Positions 26,498 to 35,801 of a stretch of 64,000 bases of DNA are shown here, in pieces. The position numbers and the translations under genes are program-made. This DNA comes from Pyrobaculum sp. 3827-6. Its GTDB lineage: Archaea; Thermoproteota; Thermoprotei; Thermoproteales; Thermoproteaceae. The DNA is taken from assembly GCF_025641885.1 (NCBI RefSeq), contig NZ_JAOTQN010000001.1, positions 1,337,500 through 1,401,499 on the forward strand, read 5' to 3'. Below the pieces are notes generated by a model. That model ran no database searches, was not told the origin of the DNA, and worked only from the letters and a program-made list of their open reading frames with translations. Within the stretch, counting starts at the first letter, position 1. Every line of letters begins with the position of its first letter.

Positions 26498-26705
26498 ATG
26501 GCTATGTCCCTAGCCCCATTTAAATTTCTCTATATCTTCTCTAATAAATTTAGATATAAGCTATGAGAAATCTCGAATTAAATATAATTTGAGATGATGA
26601 GCACTCCTTATCTCGAATATTTGATAAGTTTATTAATGTTTTATTGTGTCTATATAAATTTGTAAAGAATAGCTATACTTTTAAACTCAACACATATGTA
26701 GTTAC
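26498..26705. promoter_or_regulatory. divergent control region of nuoJ operon and aldehyde oxidoreductase
   Basis: AT-rich 208-base region. AAATTTAAAT (minus strand, about 26516-26525) lies about 26 bases before nuoJ, and CTATACTTTTAAAC (26673-26686) about 26 bases before AOR. Between them are three related elements: ATCTCGAATT (26570-26579), AATTTGAGAT (26586-26595) and ATCTCGAAT (26610-26618). The first two form a 10-base inverted repeat with one mismatch and a 6-base spacer. The arrangement suggests co-regulation of both transcripts. Confidence 0.55.
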
Positions 26706-28553
26706 ATGGCAGTGTTTAAAGTTCTGAGGGTAGATCTATCCACAGAGAAAATTAGCGAGGAGGTGTACAAAGATGATGTAGTTAGGAAGTTTCTGGGCGG
26801 CAGGGGGCTGGGGGCGTATCTCGCGTTGAAGGAGCTACCTAGGGGCATCGACCCGCTGTCCCCCTCGAATAAGCTGTACATCTTCGCCGGGCCCCTGTCG
26901 GGCACCGCGAACTTAGCCACTAGTAGAATCAACGTCGTCGGGAAGAGCCCGCTGACTGGTTCATATACTCACGCCAACGCCGGTGGGAACTTTGCCTACT
27001 GGCTGAGGAGGAGTGGGTACGACGGCATAGTTGTGGAGGGCAGGGCCGAGGAGCCTGTCTACGTATTAGTGAAGGACGGCGATGTTTCTATAAGGCCTGC
27101 GAAGCATATATGGGGTAAGTGGACGGGGGCCGCCACTAGGGCGTTGCTGGCCGACGCGGGTTTTGAGCCTGATGAGAAGAAGGCAGGCGTAATGACTATT
27201 GGACCAGCTGGTGAGAACCTTGTGAGGATCGCCGGCTTGAGGTTCAGCGACTACGAGAGGTTCGCCGGCCGCGGCGGGCTGGGCGCCGTGGCTGGTGCGA
27301 AAAAGTTGAAGGGCATAGTGGTGTGGGGGACCCACGACCCGTTGAGGGAGTTTGTGGATAGGCAGAGGTTCCTAAAGGTAGCTACTGAGTACTCGGTGAA
27401 GTTGATGAATGCCGGCACCACGAAGGCATTGCATCAATATGGTACGAATCTGTTGACTAATATCATAAACTCAATAGGCGGGTACCCCACCAGGAATTTC
27501 GATACGGGGTACTTCGAGGAGGCTGAGAAGATAAGCGGCGAGTATATAAAGCAGAACTACGTCAAGGAGGTTCACGCCTGTATGCTGTGCCCAATACAGT
27601 GTACTCAGATGACTGTGGTAACCTCAGGTCCTTACAAGGTGGCTGGGGAGAAGATTAAGTACGAGTACGAGTCTACCTGGGCTCTTGGAGGCAATCTCGG
27701 GCTCTCTCAGACCGACGCCGTGCTGAAACTAGAGAAGCTTGCTAACGAGCTAGGGATGGACACCATATCTCTGGGTAACACCCTGGGCACGTTCCTAGAG
27801 CTTGTGAAGAGGGGTAAGATACAGTATGACATAAGTTGGGGCGACGCCGCCCCCCTCATCGACTTGGTATATAAAATAGCGTATAGGGTAGATATAGGTG
27901 ACGACTTGGCCGAGGGCGACTGGAGGCTAGCTAATAAATACGGCGCGCCAGACGCCTTCGCTGGGTCAAGGGGCCAGGGCTTTCCTGCGTATGACCCCAG
28001 GGCGCTGAAGGGGTTTGCTATTTCTTACGTGACGGCTAACCGCGGCGGAGACCACCTGGAGGCCTACAGCCCGACGTGGGAGGTGCTGGGGGTGCCCGAG
28101 AAGGTAGACCCGCTGTGTGAAACGCCGGAGTGCATCTCGAAGCAGGTTAGGCTCGTTATATATGCACAACACCTGATGGCTCTCACCGACTCGGTGACTT
28201 ACTGCAAGTTCGCCACGCTTGACAAGGACGGCATCTTCGAGACTCACATATCTGATCTATTCAACGCGGCTTTTGGCTGGGACACGACTCCGCAGGAGAT
28301 GTTGACAATCGGCGAGCGCATATTCAACGTGGAGAGGCTGTTCCACGTGAAGGAGGGCAAGTGGGTGAAGGACGAGTTGCCTCCCAAGATGAGAGAGCCT
28401 ATAAAGACAGGCCCCGCCAAGGGCCACACGGCGTCTAAGATGTTTGACGAGGGAATTAAGGAGTTCTACAAGCTCAGGGGGTGGGTTGACGGTAAGCCGA
28501 CTTATGAGACTTTAAAGAGGCTTGGCCTAGAGGAGTTCCAGTACTTGTTGTAA
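26706..28553 (+). CDS. aor: tungsten-containing aldehyde:ferredoxin oxidoreductase
   Basis: 615 residues, full length. It oxidises aldehydes to acids and reduces ferredoxin using a tungstopterin and a [4Fe-4S] cluster. The N-terminal KFLGGRGLGAYLALKELP and FAGPLSGTANLATSRINVVG and GRGGLGAVAGAKKLKGIV are pterin-binding parts. C293-x2-C296-x3-C300 (CMLCPIQC) plus C500 (VTYCKFA) ligate the cluster. It is monocistronic and divergent from nuoJ. The family includes AOR, FOR and GAPOR; substrate is not certain, though the length and sequence fit AOR. Confidence 0.92.
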   Translation: MAVFKVLRVDLSTEKISEEVYKDDVVRKFLGGRGLGAYLALKELPRGIDPLSPSNKLYIFAGPLSGTANLATSRINVVGKSPLTGSYTHANAGGNFAYWLRRSGYDGIVVEGRAEEPVYVLVKDGDVSIRPAKHIWGKWTGAATRALLADAGFEPDEKKAGVMTIGPAGENLVRIAGLRFSDYERFAGRGGLGAVAGAKKLKGIVVWGTHDPLREFVDRQRFLKVATEYSVKLMNAGTTKALHQYGTNLLTNIINSIGGYPTRNFDTGYFEEAEKISGEYIKQNYVKEVHACMLCPIQCTQMTVVTSGPYKVAGEKIKYEYESTWALGGNLGLSQTDAVLKLEKLANELGMDTISLGNTLGTFLELVKRGKIQYDISWGDAAPLIDLVYKIAYRVDIGDDLAEGDWRLANKYGAPDAFAGSRGQGFPAYDPRALKGFAISYVTANRGGDHLEAYSPTWEVLGVPEKVDPLCETPECISKQVRLVIYAQHLMALTDSVTYCKFATLDKDGIFETHISDLFNAAFGWDTTPQEMLTIGERIFNVERLFHVKEGKWVKDELPPKMREPIKTGPAKGHTASKMFDEGIKEFYKLRGWVDGKPTYETLKRLGLEEFQYLL

Positions 28554-28590
28554 CTGTTTTTCTCTACCCTCTATATTTTTAATTGGAGGT

Positions 28591-29328
28591 GTGCCCGGGG
28601 TGGTGTTTGCCGTATATTACAGACCTGATTTGAGAAGCCTCGCGGAGGATTTTAAGCGGAGATACGGCGCGGCTGATTTGGGGTGTGGAACTGGGTTTAC
28701 GCATTTGTTTATATTCGGCGGTGATGGGACTCTGCTTGAGGCTATTAGGAAATATCCCTGTGCACTTGATTTGGTGGTGGTGCATCTGGGGTTGGGTAGG
28801 GTGAATTTTTACAGAAGTGCCGAGATAACACTGCCCCCCGACGACGCTGTGGAGAGGATTTCGAGGGGTGAATATAGGGTTTTGGAACTGAGTACACTTG
28901 ATGTAGAGGGTTGCGTCGCCCTTAATGAAGTAGCTGTTTATAGAAGGGAGCCGGGTCGGCTTCTGAGTTTTAGGGTGAGGAGCGACGAGGGGGAGGTGGT
29001 GGGTAGGGCTGACGGGGTTATCGTATCTACGCCTCATGGGACCTCCGGCTACGTCGTGTCTACCTTCGGCCCTGTGGTGGACTACCGCGCTGACGTCATC
29101 GTCGTGTCGTTTGTAGCTCCCTACACGCTGTATCTGAGGCCGATGGTCTTGGCTACTGACAGGATCGTGGTGGAGACCGCCGAGGACAGCGTGTTGGTTT
29201 GCGACGGGAGGGAGGCTCGTGTTGGGCGGGTTTTCGAGGTGGCGAGGGGCCGGAGGAGGCTTAGGCTCGCGGTTTTTGGCGACTTCCAGTTTCTCAACAG
29301 GGTGGCGGAGCGGCTGAGGAGTTTATGA
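28591..29328 (+). CDS. nadK: NAD kinase
   Basis: 245 residues; phosphorylates NAD to NADP with ATP or polyphosphate. The GGDGT motif is at residues 43-47, ALNEVAVYRREPG near 112 holds the NE motif, and VSTPHGTSGYVVSTFGP is the conserved third motif. A GGAGGT stretch at 28585-28590 directly touches GTG 28591, so GTG 28600 (Shine-Dalgarno spacing and TATA distance both right) may be the real start. Overlaps the next gene by 4 bases. Confidence 0.92.
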   Translation: MPGVVFAVYYRPDLRSLAEDFKRRYGAADLGCGTGFTHLFIFGGDGTLLEAIRKYPCALDLVVVHLGLGRVNFYRSAEITLPPDDAVERISRGEYRVLELSTLDVEGCVALNEVAVYRREPGRLLSFRVRSDEGEVVGRADGVIVSTPHGTSGYVVSTFGPVVDYRADVIVVSFVAPYTLYLRPMVLATDRIVVETAEDSVLVCDGREARVGRVFEVARGRRRLRLAVFGDFQFLNRVAERLRSL

Positions 29329-29657
29329 ACTGCTACGTGTTGGACGCCTCCGCCTTTATACATGGCAGAGACGCCAGGCTGTTCACCGGGGTGCTCTACA
29401 CCACGAGAGAGGTTGTGGAGGAGTTGAAAGACCCCAGGGCCCAGGCCGCGCTAGAAGTTATGAGGGTTGAGGTAGTGGAGGTCGACGAGGGGAAATTGAG
29501 GGAACTTCTCCGCAGGTTTAGGGAGCTGTCTCCCGCAGACGCGTCTGTCCTTGTCCTTGCCTTGGAGAAGGGGTGTGTCTTGGTGACAGACGACGGGAGG
29601 CTGGCGTCGGCGGCCAGGAGGCTGGGGGTGAGGGTTCAGGGGGTTTTCTACAGGTAG
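29325..29657 (+). CDS. PIN-domain ribonuclease, Nob1-like
   Basis: 110 residues. D7 (VLDASAFIHG), E33, D72 (SPADASVL) and D89/D90 (VTDDGRL) form the PIN active site. LYTTREVVEELKDPRAQAALE resembles the archaeal Nob1 endonuclease that trims the 3' end of 16S rRNA. The zinc ribbon normally C-terminal in Nob1 is absent, so it is either a short Nob1 or a stand-alone PIN nuclease. No antitoxin gene is adjacent, which argues against a VapC. Overlaps nadK by 4 bases. Confidence 0.75.
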   Translation: MNCYVLDASAFIHGRDARLFTGVLYTTREVVEELKDPRAQAALEVMRVEVVEVDEGKLRELLRRFRELSPADASVLVLALEKGCVLVTDDGRLASAARRLGVRVQGVFYR

Positions 29658-30349
29658 TGCGATATGTAGGAGCCGGCCGCCGCCGCTAGGGGGATGGTTA
29701 AGTTGTCCTCTGGACTCGCGGCGTCTGCGGCAATAACTAGTGCTGTAATGACGGCGGAGGCTGGCGGGGAGTAGCCCAGAGACGTGAGCGCGGCGGCGTT
29801 GAGCAACGCCCCTATAGCCGTGCCCCAGGCCGTGAGTTTGCCGAGAAACCTCCTGCCTCCGAGAGCTGAGCCCGCCACGGCGCTCGCGGCGTCGTACACC
29901 GCCATGCTTATGAGAGCGGCGAGCAGGTGCTGTTTTCCAAATAGGACTAGCGCCGTGAGGAAGCCCACGGCGCCCATTAAGATGCCTAGGTATCCGTGCC
30001 GCTTCTCGTAGTCCCTCTCAGCCAAAAGCACCAGCTCCTCGAACTGCCTAACGGCCTTGAGGTACTGATCTCTTAGCTGCGGCTTGTCTAGAGGCAGGAG
30101 TTGTTCAAGTCTTCCAAAGGCGTCTTCGAGAGCCTTGAAGAAGCTCTGTCTCCACTCCTCCCACACAATCGGCTGTCTCACCTGTATAGAGTAGAGCAGG
30201 CTCCCGACGAATGTCAACGCGGCTATGTAGAGCTCAGGTGGTATGTCGGTTATAAACGGCACAGCCAGCAACCCCACGAAGCCTACGTGGAATATCTTCC
30301 TCGCGACTAGGTTACGTAAATCCTCTAGGCGACTCACGGACCACTTCAC
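29648..30349 (-). CDS. dolichol/phytol kinase-like membrane protein
   Basis: 233 residues. RKIFHVGFVGLLAVP (17-31) and VYDAASAVAGSALGGRRFLGK (about 163-183) match the CTP-dependent polyprenol kinase family (R-K-x-x-H at the start, then D-x-x-x-x-x-x-G-x-x-x-G). A soluble helical insert of about 65 residues between the first membrane pair and the catalytic core is unusual. Likely role: phosphorylating dolichol for N-glycosylation or salvaging isoprenoid alcohols. Convergent with the PIN gene, overlapping 10 bases. Confidence 0.78.
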   Translation of the reverse strand: MKWSVSRLEDLRNLVARKIFHVGFVGLLAVPFITDIPPELYIAALTFVGSLLYSIQVRQPIVWEEWRQSFFKALEDAFGRLEQLLPLDKPQLRDQYLKAVRQFEELVLLAERDYEKRHGYLGILMGAVGFLTALVLFGKQHLLAALISMAVYDAASAVAGSALGGRRFLGKLTAWGTAIGALLNAAALTSLGYSPPASAVITALVIAADAASPEDNLTIPLAAAAGSYISHYL

Positions 30350-30421
30350 ATCTCGGTTTATAAACTGTGGTGAGGGCTGGACGCCATCCTACCCCCGGCG
30401 CTTTGGATAGTGAAGTTGCGG

Positions 30422-30883
30422 CTAGATCGTGGAGCAGACGCCGACGATAACCCTCAGCGGCACTCCACGTTTCAACTCGGCCACGAGTCCCCTATCTAGA
30501 TCCGAGGCGGCTTTACTGGCGTGGATTGCCACCGTCGAGTCGTCTACGTATCCGCTTTTCCTCACCACCATCCGCCATTTTGATGTAGGCGTTGCTATTG
30601 GCGTCTCGCCGATTACGTAATCCCAGCGGTTGCCGGTGTCTAGTATTAACACGACCACGCCGCCCCGCGCCAAGGCGCCCAGCACATCCCCCGCTAGTTC
30701 GCCAGCCGCCTTTTCTGAGCAACAAGCTACTATGCAGTCGCCCCTCTTAGTTAGATACGGGTCTTTTGTTATTTCTAGCGACTTCTGGTTTCTGGCAGTT
30801 ACATTGGGGTGCCCCCTGGCCGTGAAGACGTCACGCGGCGCCTCGCCGCGCGCCACTCTCTCGACACATTCCTCCACAGGCAT
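30422..30883 (-). CDS. DUF371 family protein
   Basis: 153 residues of an archaeal family of unknown function. Recognisable pieces are FTARGHPNVTARNQKSLEITKD and LTKRGDCIVACCSEKAA near the N-terminus, with WRMVVRKSGYVDDSTVAIHASKAASDL toward the C-terminus (only keys given). Soluble; no catalytic residues known to me. Stands between the dolichol-kinase-like gene and TyrRS with no obvious operon partner. Confidence 0.8.
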   Translation of the reverse strand: MPVEECVERVARGEAPRDVFTARGHPNVTARNQKSLEITKDPYLTKRGDCIVACCSEKAAGELAGDVLGALARGGVVVLILDTGNRWDYVIGETPIATPTSKWRMVVRKSGYVDDSTVAIHASKAASDLDRGLVAELKRGVPLRVIVGVCSTI

Positions 30884-30938
30884 ACCTTAGGCGGCTGTAT
30901 ATTATGGAGGCTTTTAAAAACACTGTTTTTAATCCGCC

Positions 30939-32057
30939 ATGGATGTTGAAAGTAAATTGGCGCTGATTTTGAGATACCCCACTGAGGAGATCTTGACGGT
31001 CGAGGAGCTTAGAGAGCTCCTCCAGGTCGGATATAGGCTGAACCACTACATTGGTTTTGAAATCAGCGGCTTCATCCACATAGGGACCGGCATCGTCAGC
31101 ATGTCTAAGGTTGTTGACTTGCAGAAGGCTGGAGTTAGGACGCAGGTGCTCCTGGCGGATATACATTCCTGGCTGAATAATAAGCTCGGCGGCGATCTGG
31201 AGACGATTAGGAGGGTGGCCGTGACGTACTATGTGGAGACTTTTAAGAAGATTATCGAGGCCCTGGGGGGCGATCCCGACGCGACGAGGTTTGTCCTCGG
31301 CTCGGATCTGTACCACCACAACGACGAGTACTGGCTACTGCTGATGGACATTACTAGAAACCTAACGCTTTCGCAGGTGAGACACAGCCTCACGATATTA
31401 GGTAGAAAGATGGGCGAATCTATCCCACTCGCCTACTTGGTGTACCCACCACTTCAGGTGGCAGACGTCTTCGCCTTGTCGGCCCACATACCCCACGGCG
31501 GCATCGACCAGAGAAGGGCCCACATCCTTGCCAGGCAGGTGGCTGACAAAATCAGATTCTACCCAATGGAGGTAGACGGGAGGCGCATCAAGCCCGTTGC
31601 TCTGCACCACAGGCTCCTCCCAGCGCTTAATATCTCCACCAAGCCCAGTAGCAAGGAGGAGCTCAGCGAGATAAAGATGTCGAAGAGCATACCCCAGAGC
31701 GCCATTTTTGTACACGACACCCCCGAGGATATTAGGCAGAAGGTAGCCCGGGCCTACTGCCCCCCTAGGGAGGTTGAGTATAACCCGGTGCTTGAGTTGC
31801 TACGCATATCTGCGTTTAGAGAGGAGAGGAAGGAGCCCTTTGTTTTGAGGCGGCCTCAGCAGTACGGCGGCGACGTAGAGGCTTGGAGTTATGAAGAGGT
31901 GGAGGCGATGTATAGGGAGGGCAAGATACACCCAGCCGACTTGAAAAACGCCACGGCCGAGGCTTTAATCACCCTGCTGGAGCCGATCCGCAGGTACTTC
32001 CAGGGCCCGGGGGCGAAGTTGCTAGAGGAGATGAAGAACATCACGATTACCCGCTAA
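30939..32057 (+). CDS. tyrS: tyrosyl-tRNA synthetase
   Basis: 372 residues, class I aminoacyl-tRNA synthetase of archaeal/eukaryotic type. HIGTG in [13 protein letters not shown] (about residues 39-51) is the HIGH motif and KMSKS at 246-250 the second signature. [14 protein letters not shown] and [12 protein letters not shown] fit the tyrosine and tRNA binding parts. A TTTTAAAAAC box (about 30911-30920) is about 24 bases before the ATG. The 3' end overlaps the convergent FAD gene by 36 bases. Confidence 0.93.
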   Translation: MDVESKLALILRYPTEEILTVEELRELLQVGYRLNHYIGFEISGFIHIGTGIVSMSKVVDLQKAGVRTQVLLADIHSWLNNKLGGDLETIRRVAVTYYVETFKKIIEALGGDPDATRFVLGSDLYHHNDEYWLLLMDITRNLTLSQVRHSLTILGRKMGESIPLAYLVYPPLQVADVFALSAHIPHGGIDQRRAHILARQVADKIRFYPMEVDGRRIKPVALHHRLLPALNISTKPSSKEELSEIKMSKSIPQSAIFVHDTPEDIRQKVARAYCPPREVEYNPVLELLRISAFREERKEPFVLRRPQQYGGDVEAWSYEEVEAMYREGKIHPADLKNATAEALITLLEPIRRYFQGPGAKLLEEMKNITITR

Positions 32058-33098
32058 AAACCTCAGAGCTTCTCTCAACACAAGGAGAGATCTCGCATCA
32101 GTCAAGGCGGCGGTTGCCAACGTCATGACGTGGTCGTCGTAGTCCACAGCCACGTAGTCCCCCCCGTCGAGGATCGCCAGGGCGCGGTCCACCAGCCTCA
32201 TGCCGTATAGTAGTCTAAACGCCGCAAAGGCCGCCCTCAGCCTAAGCCTAGTGGAGAGGGTGGCGGCCTCGTAGAGCTGGGGGTCGCCCTTCTCAACAGC
32301 CCTCGCCGCCAGGCCGCCGCTTTTGAGAGCCAGCAGTATCCCGCCGCCGCTGAGGGGCTTCACCAAGCCCGCGGCGTCGCCAACAGCAATGTATCGGCCG
32401 TGCGCCACCCTACGCAGTGGAGGCCCCGCCAGCACCCCCCCGCCGAACGGCTTCCCCACGGGGCTACCCCGTATCAAACCTACCAGCTTCCTCAACTTCT
32501 CCACCACACAGCAGGTGTCTGCGAGGCCTACTCTATACACACCTCTTTCTATTTCGACAATCCACGAGAAATAGGTTTTCGACAGCTTCTGGTTATAGAC
32601 AACGGTTATGCCAGGCAGATCCACCCCGCTCTTGACGTCTACCTGTAGGCCAGGTAGCCTAACTACGTGGCCAAGTCTGCTAGAAAACCTCCTGACAGAG
32701 CCCTCTGCTAGTATAACGTAGTCGTACGGCCCGTGCCTCCCGCCATCGGCGGTGTATATGTAGCCTCTGCCCAAGGCCACTACCTTCCTGCCGAGGTTAA
32801 GCCTAGGCACGTAGCTGGCGAGGCTCTGCTCAAGCCCCGGCCTATCTATTAGGTACACGCCGCCTTTAATTCTAAAGCGTATGAGGCGGCCGCCTAGATC
32901 TGTGACAGTCAACTGGTTGTATTTCGCAACGACTAACGACCTGGGGATGCCTATCCGATCAGCTGACGAGGCGCTTACCAAGCTTGTACAGTGACGGGGC
33001 AACCCCACCTCCGTGTGTTCTTCAAATACCTCCGCATCTCTGTACCGGCTGGCGAAGGCGAGCCCGGCGGGCCCCGCGCCGATGACGGCGACTCGCAC
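32022..33098 (-). CDS. geranylgeranyl reductase-family FAD oxidoreductase
   Basis: 358 residues. [13 protein letters not shown] (7-19) is the FAD dinucleotide motif, and [24 protein letters not shown] (about 240-263; the GDAAG core) is the second FAD site of the family. Members saturate isoprenoid chains of archaeal lipids or quinones, and others oxidise different substrates, so function is family-level. [10 protein letters not shown] keeps a Cys near the active site, as in archaeal GGR. Confidence 0.85.
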   Translation of the reverse strand: MRVAVIGAGPAGLAFASRYRDAEVFEEHTEVGLPRHCTSLVSASSADRIGIPRSLVVAKYNQLTVTDLGGRLIRFRIKGGVYLIDRPGLEQSLASYVPRLNLGRKVVALGRGYIYTADGGRHGPYDYVILAEGSVRRFSSRLGHVVRLPGLQVDVKSGVDLPGITVVYNQKLSKTYFSWIVEIERGVYRVGLADTCCVVEKLRKLVGLIRGSPVGKPFGGGVLAGPPLRRVAHGRYIAVGDAAGLVKPLSGGGILLALKSGGLAARAVEKGDPQLYEAATLSTRLRLRAAFAAFRLLYGMRLVDRALAILDGGDYVAVDYDDHVMTLATAALTDARSLLVLREALRFLAGNRDVLHLL

Positions 33099-33151
33099 CT
33101 CCGCGTCTCTGTTTGAATTTAAAACCCTTAATATAGTGGCTTATTTGAGGT

Positions 33152-34582
33152 ATGAGGTTTAAAAAAGCCGTTAGAGACCCTATCCACGGCTTTATTAAAC
33201 TGACGGAGGAGGAGGTTAGGCTAATAGATGGGGAGCCGTTGATACAGAGGTTGAGGTACGTAAAGCAACTGGGGTTTGTCTACCTGGTATACCCCACGGC
33301 GACGCATACCAGATTTGACCACAGCTTGGGCGTTCTACACGTCGCCACTCTGCTGGGCACACGGATTATGCAACAACTCGGCAACGTAGACGAGGATCTG
33401 CTGAGGCACATACGGGTGGCGGCCCTCCTCCACGACATAGGCCACCTCCCCTTTTCCCACTCTTTCGAAATATTGACAAAACACCTACTTCACATGGCCG
33501 TCGCGAGGGGATGCGTCGAGGTGGACATGGCTCAGTTCGACGCGGCGCGTAAGCCGCATGAAGTCACTACGCAACTCCTGGTGAATAAGCTGGGGCCAAG
33601 GCTGTCGGAGCTGGGGTACGACCCCAGCCTCGTGGCGGAGTTGCTATTCGGCCGGGATGGCAGATACAGACTATTTAACAACATCTTAACCGGGGTGTTC
33701 GACGCGGATAGGCTTGATTACATAATGCGCGACATGTACTTCACAGGCGCCGCCGTGGGCACCAGCTTCACCCATATAGACCTCGAAAGGATTGTGGAGA
33801 ATCTGGAGGTAGTTGGAGAAAATTTCCAGTTTAATGAAAAGGCGCGTGTCAACCTGGAGGGCTACCTCATAACTAGGTACAACCTCTACCGCCACGTGTA
33901 CCTCCACCACAAGACTGTGCTCTTCACAGAGGTGGCCAGGAACATACTGGCGGAGAATATAGAGAAGTGTGGAGAAGGCTCCGGCGATCCCCAGATATGC
34001 CAGTATCTATGCGACCTGGCGCGGTTCGCCACGGGGAACGTGGATGAGGTAAATATCTGGAAAGCCACGGACGAGTATTTTGTCTCTGTGTTTATCCGCG
34101 ACGCCAAGTTTAGAGATCTTCTTTCTAGAAAGCCCCCCGACTACGTCACCCTGTGGAAGAGGGAGAAGGATTTCCTAGAGGTGTTTAAAGATCCCGTGAG
34201 GATAAACGAGCTGGTTGATAAAATAGGCCCCTTACACTGGGCACTGTTGAATAGGCTTAAGAAGAAGTTCGTGGAAAGGCTTAATATCGAGCTCAGCGAG
34301 GTGGCCAACTGCAGACTTAGCCCAGACGACGTCATACTCTCCTACGTCAGCTTCGACCCGTATGCAGAGGATCTCTTCATAACCACCGCCATGGGCCCTC
34401 TATCCATTTCTGACATCTCGCCGCTTGTAAAAGCTGTCGACGAGGCGTGGAAAAGGGCGCCCCACTTCTTTCTATACATTAGAAAGGGGGCGCTTGAGAG
34501 ATGCGGAGAAAAGGCGGTGAAGAGCTTGGAATTTGTCCTGGAACCCTTGATGGACCTCGCAGTTCGAAGAATATCAACCTAG
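33152..34582 (+). CDS. HD-domain phosphohydrolase, SAMHD1/dNTPase-like
   Basis: 476 residues. RDPIHGFIKL start, H57 (RFDHSLGVLH), H94-D95 (LLHDIGHLPFSHSFE) and the later D in FDADRLDYIMRDMYFTGA give the metal-binding H..HD..D set. This is the archaeal branch of SAMHD1/dGTPase-like triphosphohydrolases that hydrolyse dNTPs. The C-terminal 150 residues are helical and without a known motif. A TTTAAAACCC box lies about 30 bases upstream. Its last 9 bases overlap the convergent winged-helix gene. Confidence 0.88.
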   Translation: MRFKKAVRDPIHGFIKLTEEEVRLIDGEPLIQRLRYVKQLGFVYLVYPTATHTRFDHSLGVLHVATLLGTRIMQQLGNVDEDLLRHIRVAALLHDIGHLPFSHSFEILTKHLLHMAVARGCVEVDMAQFDAARKPHEVTTQLLVNKLGPRLSELGYDPSLVAELLFGRDGRYRLFNNILTGVFDADRLDYIMRDMYFTGAAVGTSFTHIDLERIVENLEVVGENFQFNEKARVNLEGYLITRYNLYRHVYLHHKTVLFTEVARNILAENIEKCGEGSGDPQICQYLCDLARFATGNVDEVNIWKATDEYFVSVFIRDAKFRDLLSRKPPDYVTLWKREKDFLEVFKDPVRINELVDKIGPLHWALLNRLKKKFVERLNIELSEVANCRLSPDDVILSYVSFDPYAEDLFITTAMGPLSISDISPLVKAVDEAWKRAPHFFLYIRKGALERCGEKAVKSLEFVLEPLMDLAVRRIST

Positions 34583-34870
34583 CACGGGGCCCAGCGTCTT
34601 CTTTACGTACTCCGCCACCTCCTCCCTGGTCTGTTCATATATCCACCTGCCGAGGGGGGTCAGCTCCACGACGCCGTCCCTCACGGCGACTTCCCGCTTC
34701 AACAGCTCCGGCCAGACCCGCCAGTCGTACCTAAACCCCGTCTTCTCAACGGCCTTCCTTGCCACGTCGTTTATCTCCTCGACGCTGGCTGGCCCCCTCG
34801 CCAGCCTCTGCAAAATAACGAGCCTCAGATACTCCCCCACGGGACTGTACATAACGTACTGGACGTACAT
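34574..34870 (-). CDS. winged-helix regulator, second copy type
   Basis: 98 residues. GEYLRLVILQRLARGPASVEE then INDVARKAVEKTG and WPELLKREVAVRDGVVELTPLGRWIYEQ fit one winged helix followed by a C-terminal helix. The first codons are part of ATGTACGTCCAGTACGT (34870 down to 34854), closely matching the palindromes at 10064 and 11065, so the mRNA start itself carries the element. AATAAATTAG at about 34888-34898 is 26 bases upstream, indicating a leaderless start at ATG 34870. It may be autoregulated (inference). Confidence 0.72.
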   Translation of the reverse strand: MYVQYVMYSPVGEYLRLVILQRLARGPASVEEINDVARKAVEKTGFRYDWRVWPELLKREVAVRDGVVELTPLGRWIYEQTREEVAEYVKKTLGPVLG

Positions 34871-34898
34871 GTAGTTTAGATTTGTATCCTAATTTATT
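34854..34898 (-). promoter_or_regulatory. promoter and operator-like element of the winged-helix gene
   Basis: Minus strand: TATA-like AATAAATTAG at about 34888-34898, then ATGTACGTCCAGTACGT beginning at the ATG (34870-34854). The pattern ATGTAC-x3-CAGTACRT is shared with the elements near the serpin and the membrane-protein gene. Because it lies within codons, chance similarity is possible. Confidence 0.35.
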
Positions 34899-34964
34899 CC
34901 CATGACTTAGAAACCCCCGGGGGGAGGGGGAGTAAGCTGAAAAATATTATGGCAACATGTAGCC

Positions 34965-35801
34965 GTGGCGCACTTTGCCGTGCCTGTGGTTTCTAGGTGG
35001 CAGATAGAGGAGCTGAGAAATAGAAGTGGGGAGGTGTCGTTTGACCTGGAGATCACCAAGACTCGTGTTGCGTATTCGGGGGGCGTTGCCAAGTTTGTCT
35101 ACAGCGGCATAGAGTACGAGTTTGATCTCGAAGAGCTACCCGGTGTCGACGAGGAGAGTTGCGAGGTGTATGCGCTGATTGGCGGCGAGTGGCGCGAGCT
35201 GTCTATAGCCGCGGAGCGTTTCTACAAGTTGTGTGTGTTTAAGAGGGGGTGGGCGCCTACGTTGATGATAGACGGCGTCACTATGCACAGCGTGTTGGAA
35301 AACCCCCTAGTCGTCACGGCTAGAAAGATAGAGCGGGTTTGGGGAAGGGTTTTTGAGTGTTGTACTGGCCTTGGCTACACAGCCATAGAGGCGTTGAGGA
35401 GGGGGGCTAGGCATGTGGTGACCGTGGAGGTGGATCCTCACGTGCTTCTTCTCGCCTCGTTTAACCCCTACAGCAGAGGGCTGTGGACGCCCGCCGTGGA
35501 TACAGTCGTCGGCGACTGCTACTCCTTCGTAAATTCGCTGAGAGACTCCTCCTTTGACTACATAATCCACGACCCGCCCAGGCTGAGCCACGCGACCCAG
35601 AGGCTGTACTCCGAGGCGCTTTACAAAGAGTTCTACAGAATACTCAGGAGGGGAGGCGGGATTTTTCACTACGTGAGCCAGAGCGGCGCCAAGTACAGAG
35701 GCTTAAACCCATACAGGGGCGTAGCTGAGAGGCTTAGGAGAGTGGGTTTTGTAGTAGAGAAGGTGAAGGTGGGCTACGGGATATATGGAAGGAGGCGTTA
35801 G
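34965..35801 (+). CDS. SAM-dependent methyltransferase, archaeal COG2521-like
   Basis: 278 residues from GTG 34965 (AAAAATATTATG box 26 bases upstream). Residues about 128-142 ECCTGLGYTAIEALRRGA form the SAM loop (E-x-x-x-G-x-G-x-x-A equivalent), and HDPPR near 201 is the catalytic-strand motif. FYRILRRGGGIFHYVSQSG continues the Rossmann core. An N-terminal domain of about 110 residues with ENPLVVTARKIE is specific to an archaeal group. Substrate unknown. Stop overlaps convergent M24 peptidase by 4 bases. Confidence 0.82.
   Translation: MAHFAVPVVSRWQIEELRNRSGEVSFDLEITKTRVAYSGGVAKFVYSGIEYEFDLEELPGVDEESCEVYALIGGEWRELSIAAERFYKLCVFKRGWAPTLMIDGVTMHSVLENPLVVTARKIERVWGRVFECCTGLGYTAIEALRRGARHVVTVEVDPHVLLLASFNPYSRGLWTPAVDTVVGDCYSFVNSLRDSSFDYIIHDPPRLSHATQRLYSEALYKEFYRILRRGGGIFHYVSQSGAKYRGLNPYRGVAERLRRVGFVVEKVKVGYGIYGRRR

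Noticed and set aside
28579-29037. A 152-codon open frame antisense to the NAD kinase gene
   Set aside because: The forward frame has all NAD kinase motifs; the antisense translation is low-complexity and unrecognisable.
34906-34935. C/D box sRNA or strong hairpin near the CCCCCGGGGGG run
   Set aside because: A CTGA occurs at its end but no acceptable C box or D'/C' pair is present at the right spacing; the run may just be a G/C-rich hairpin.
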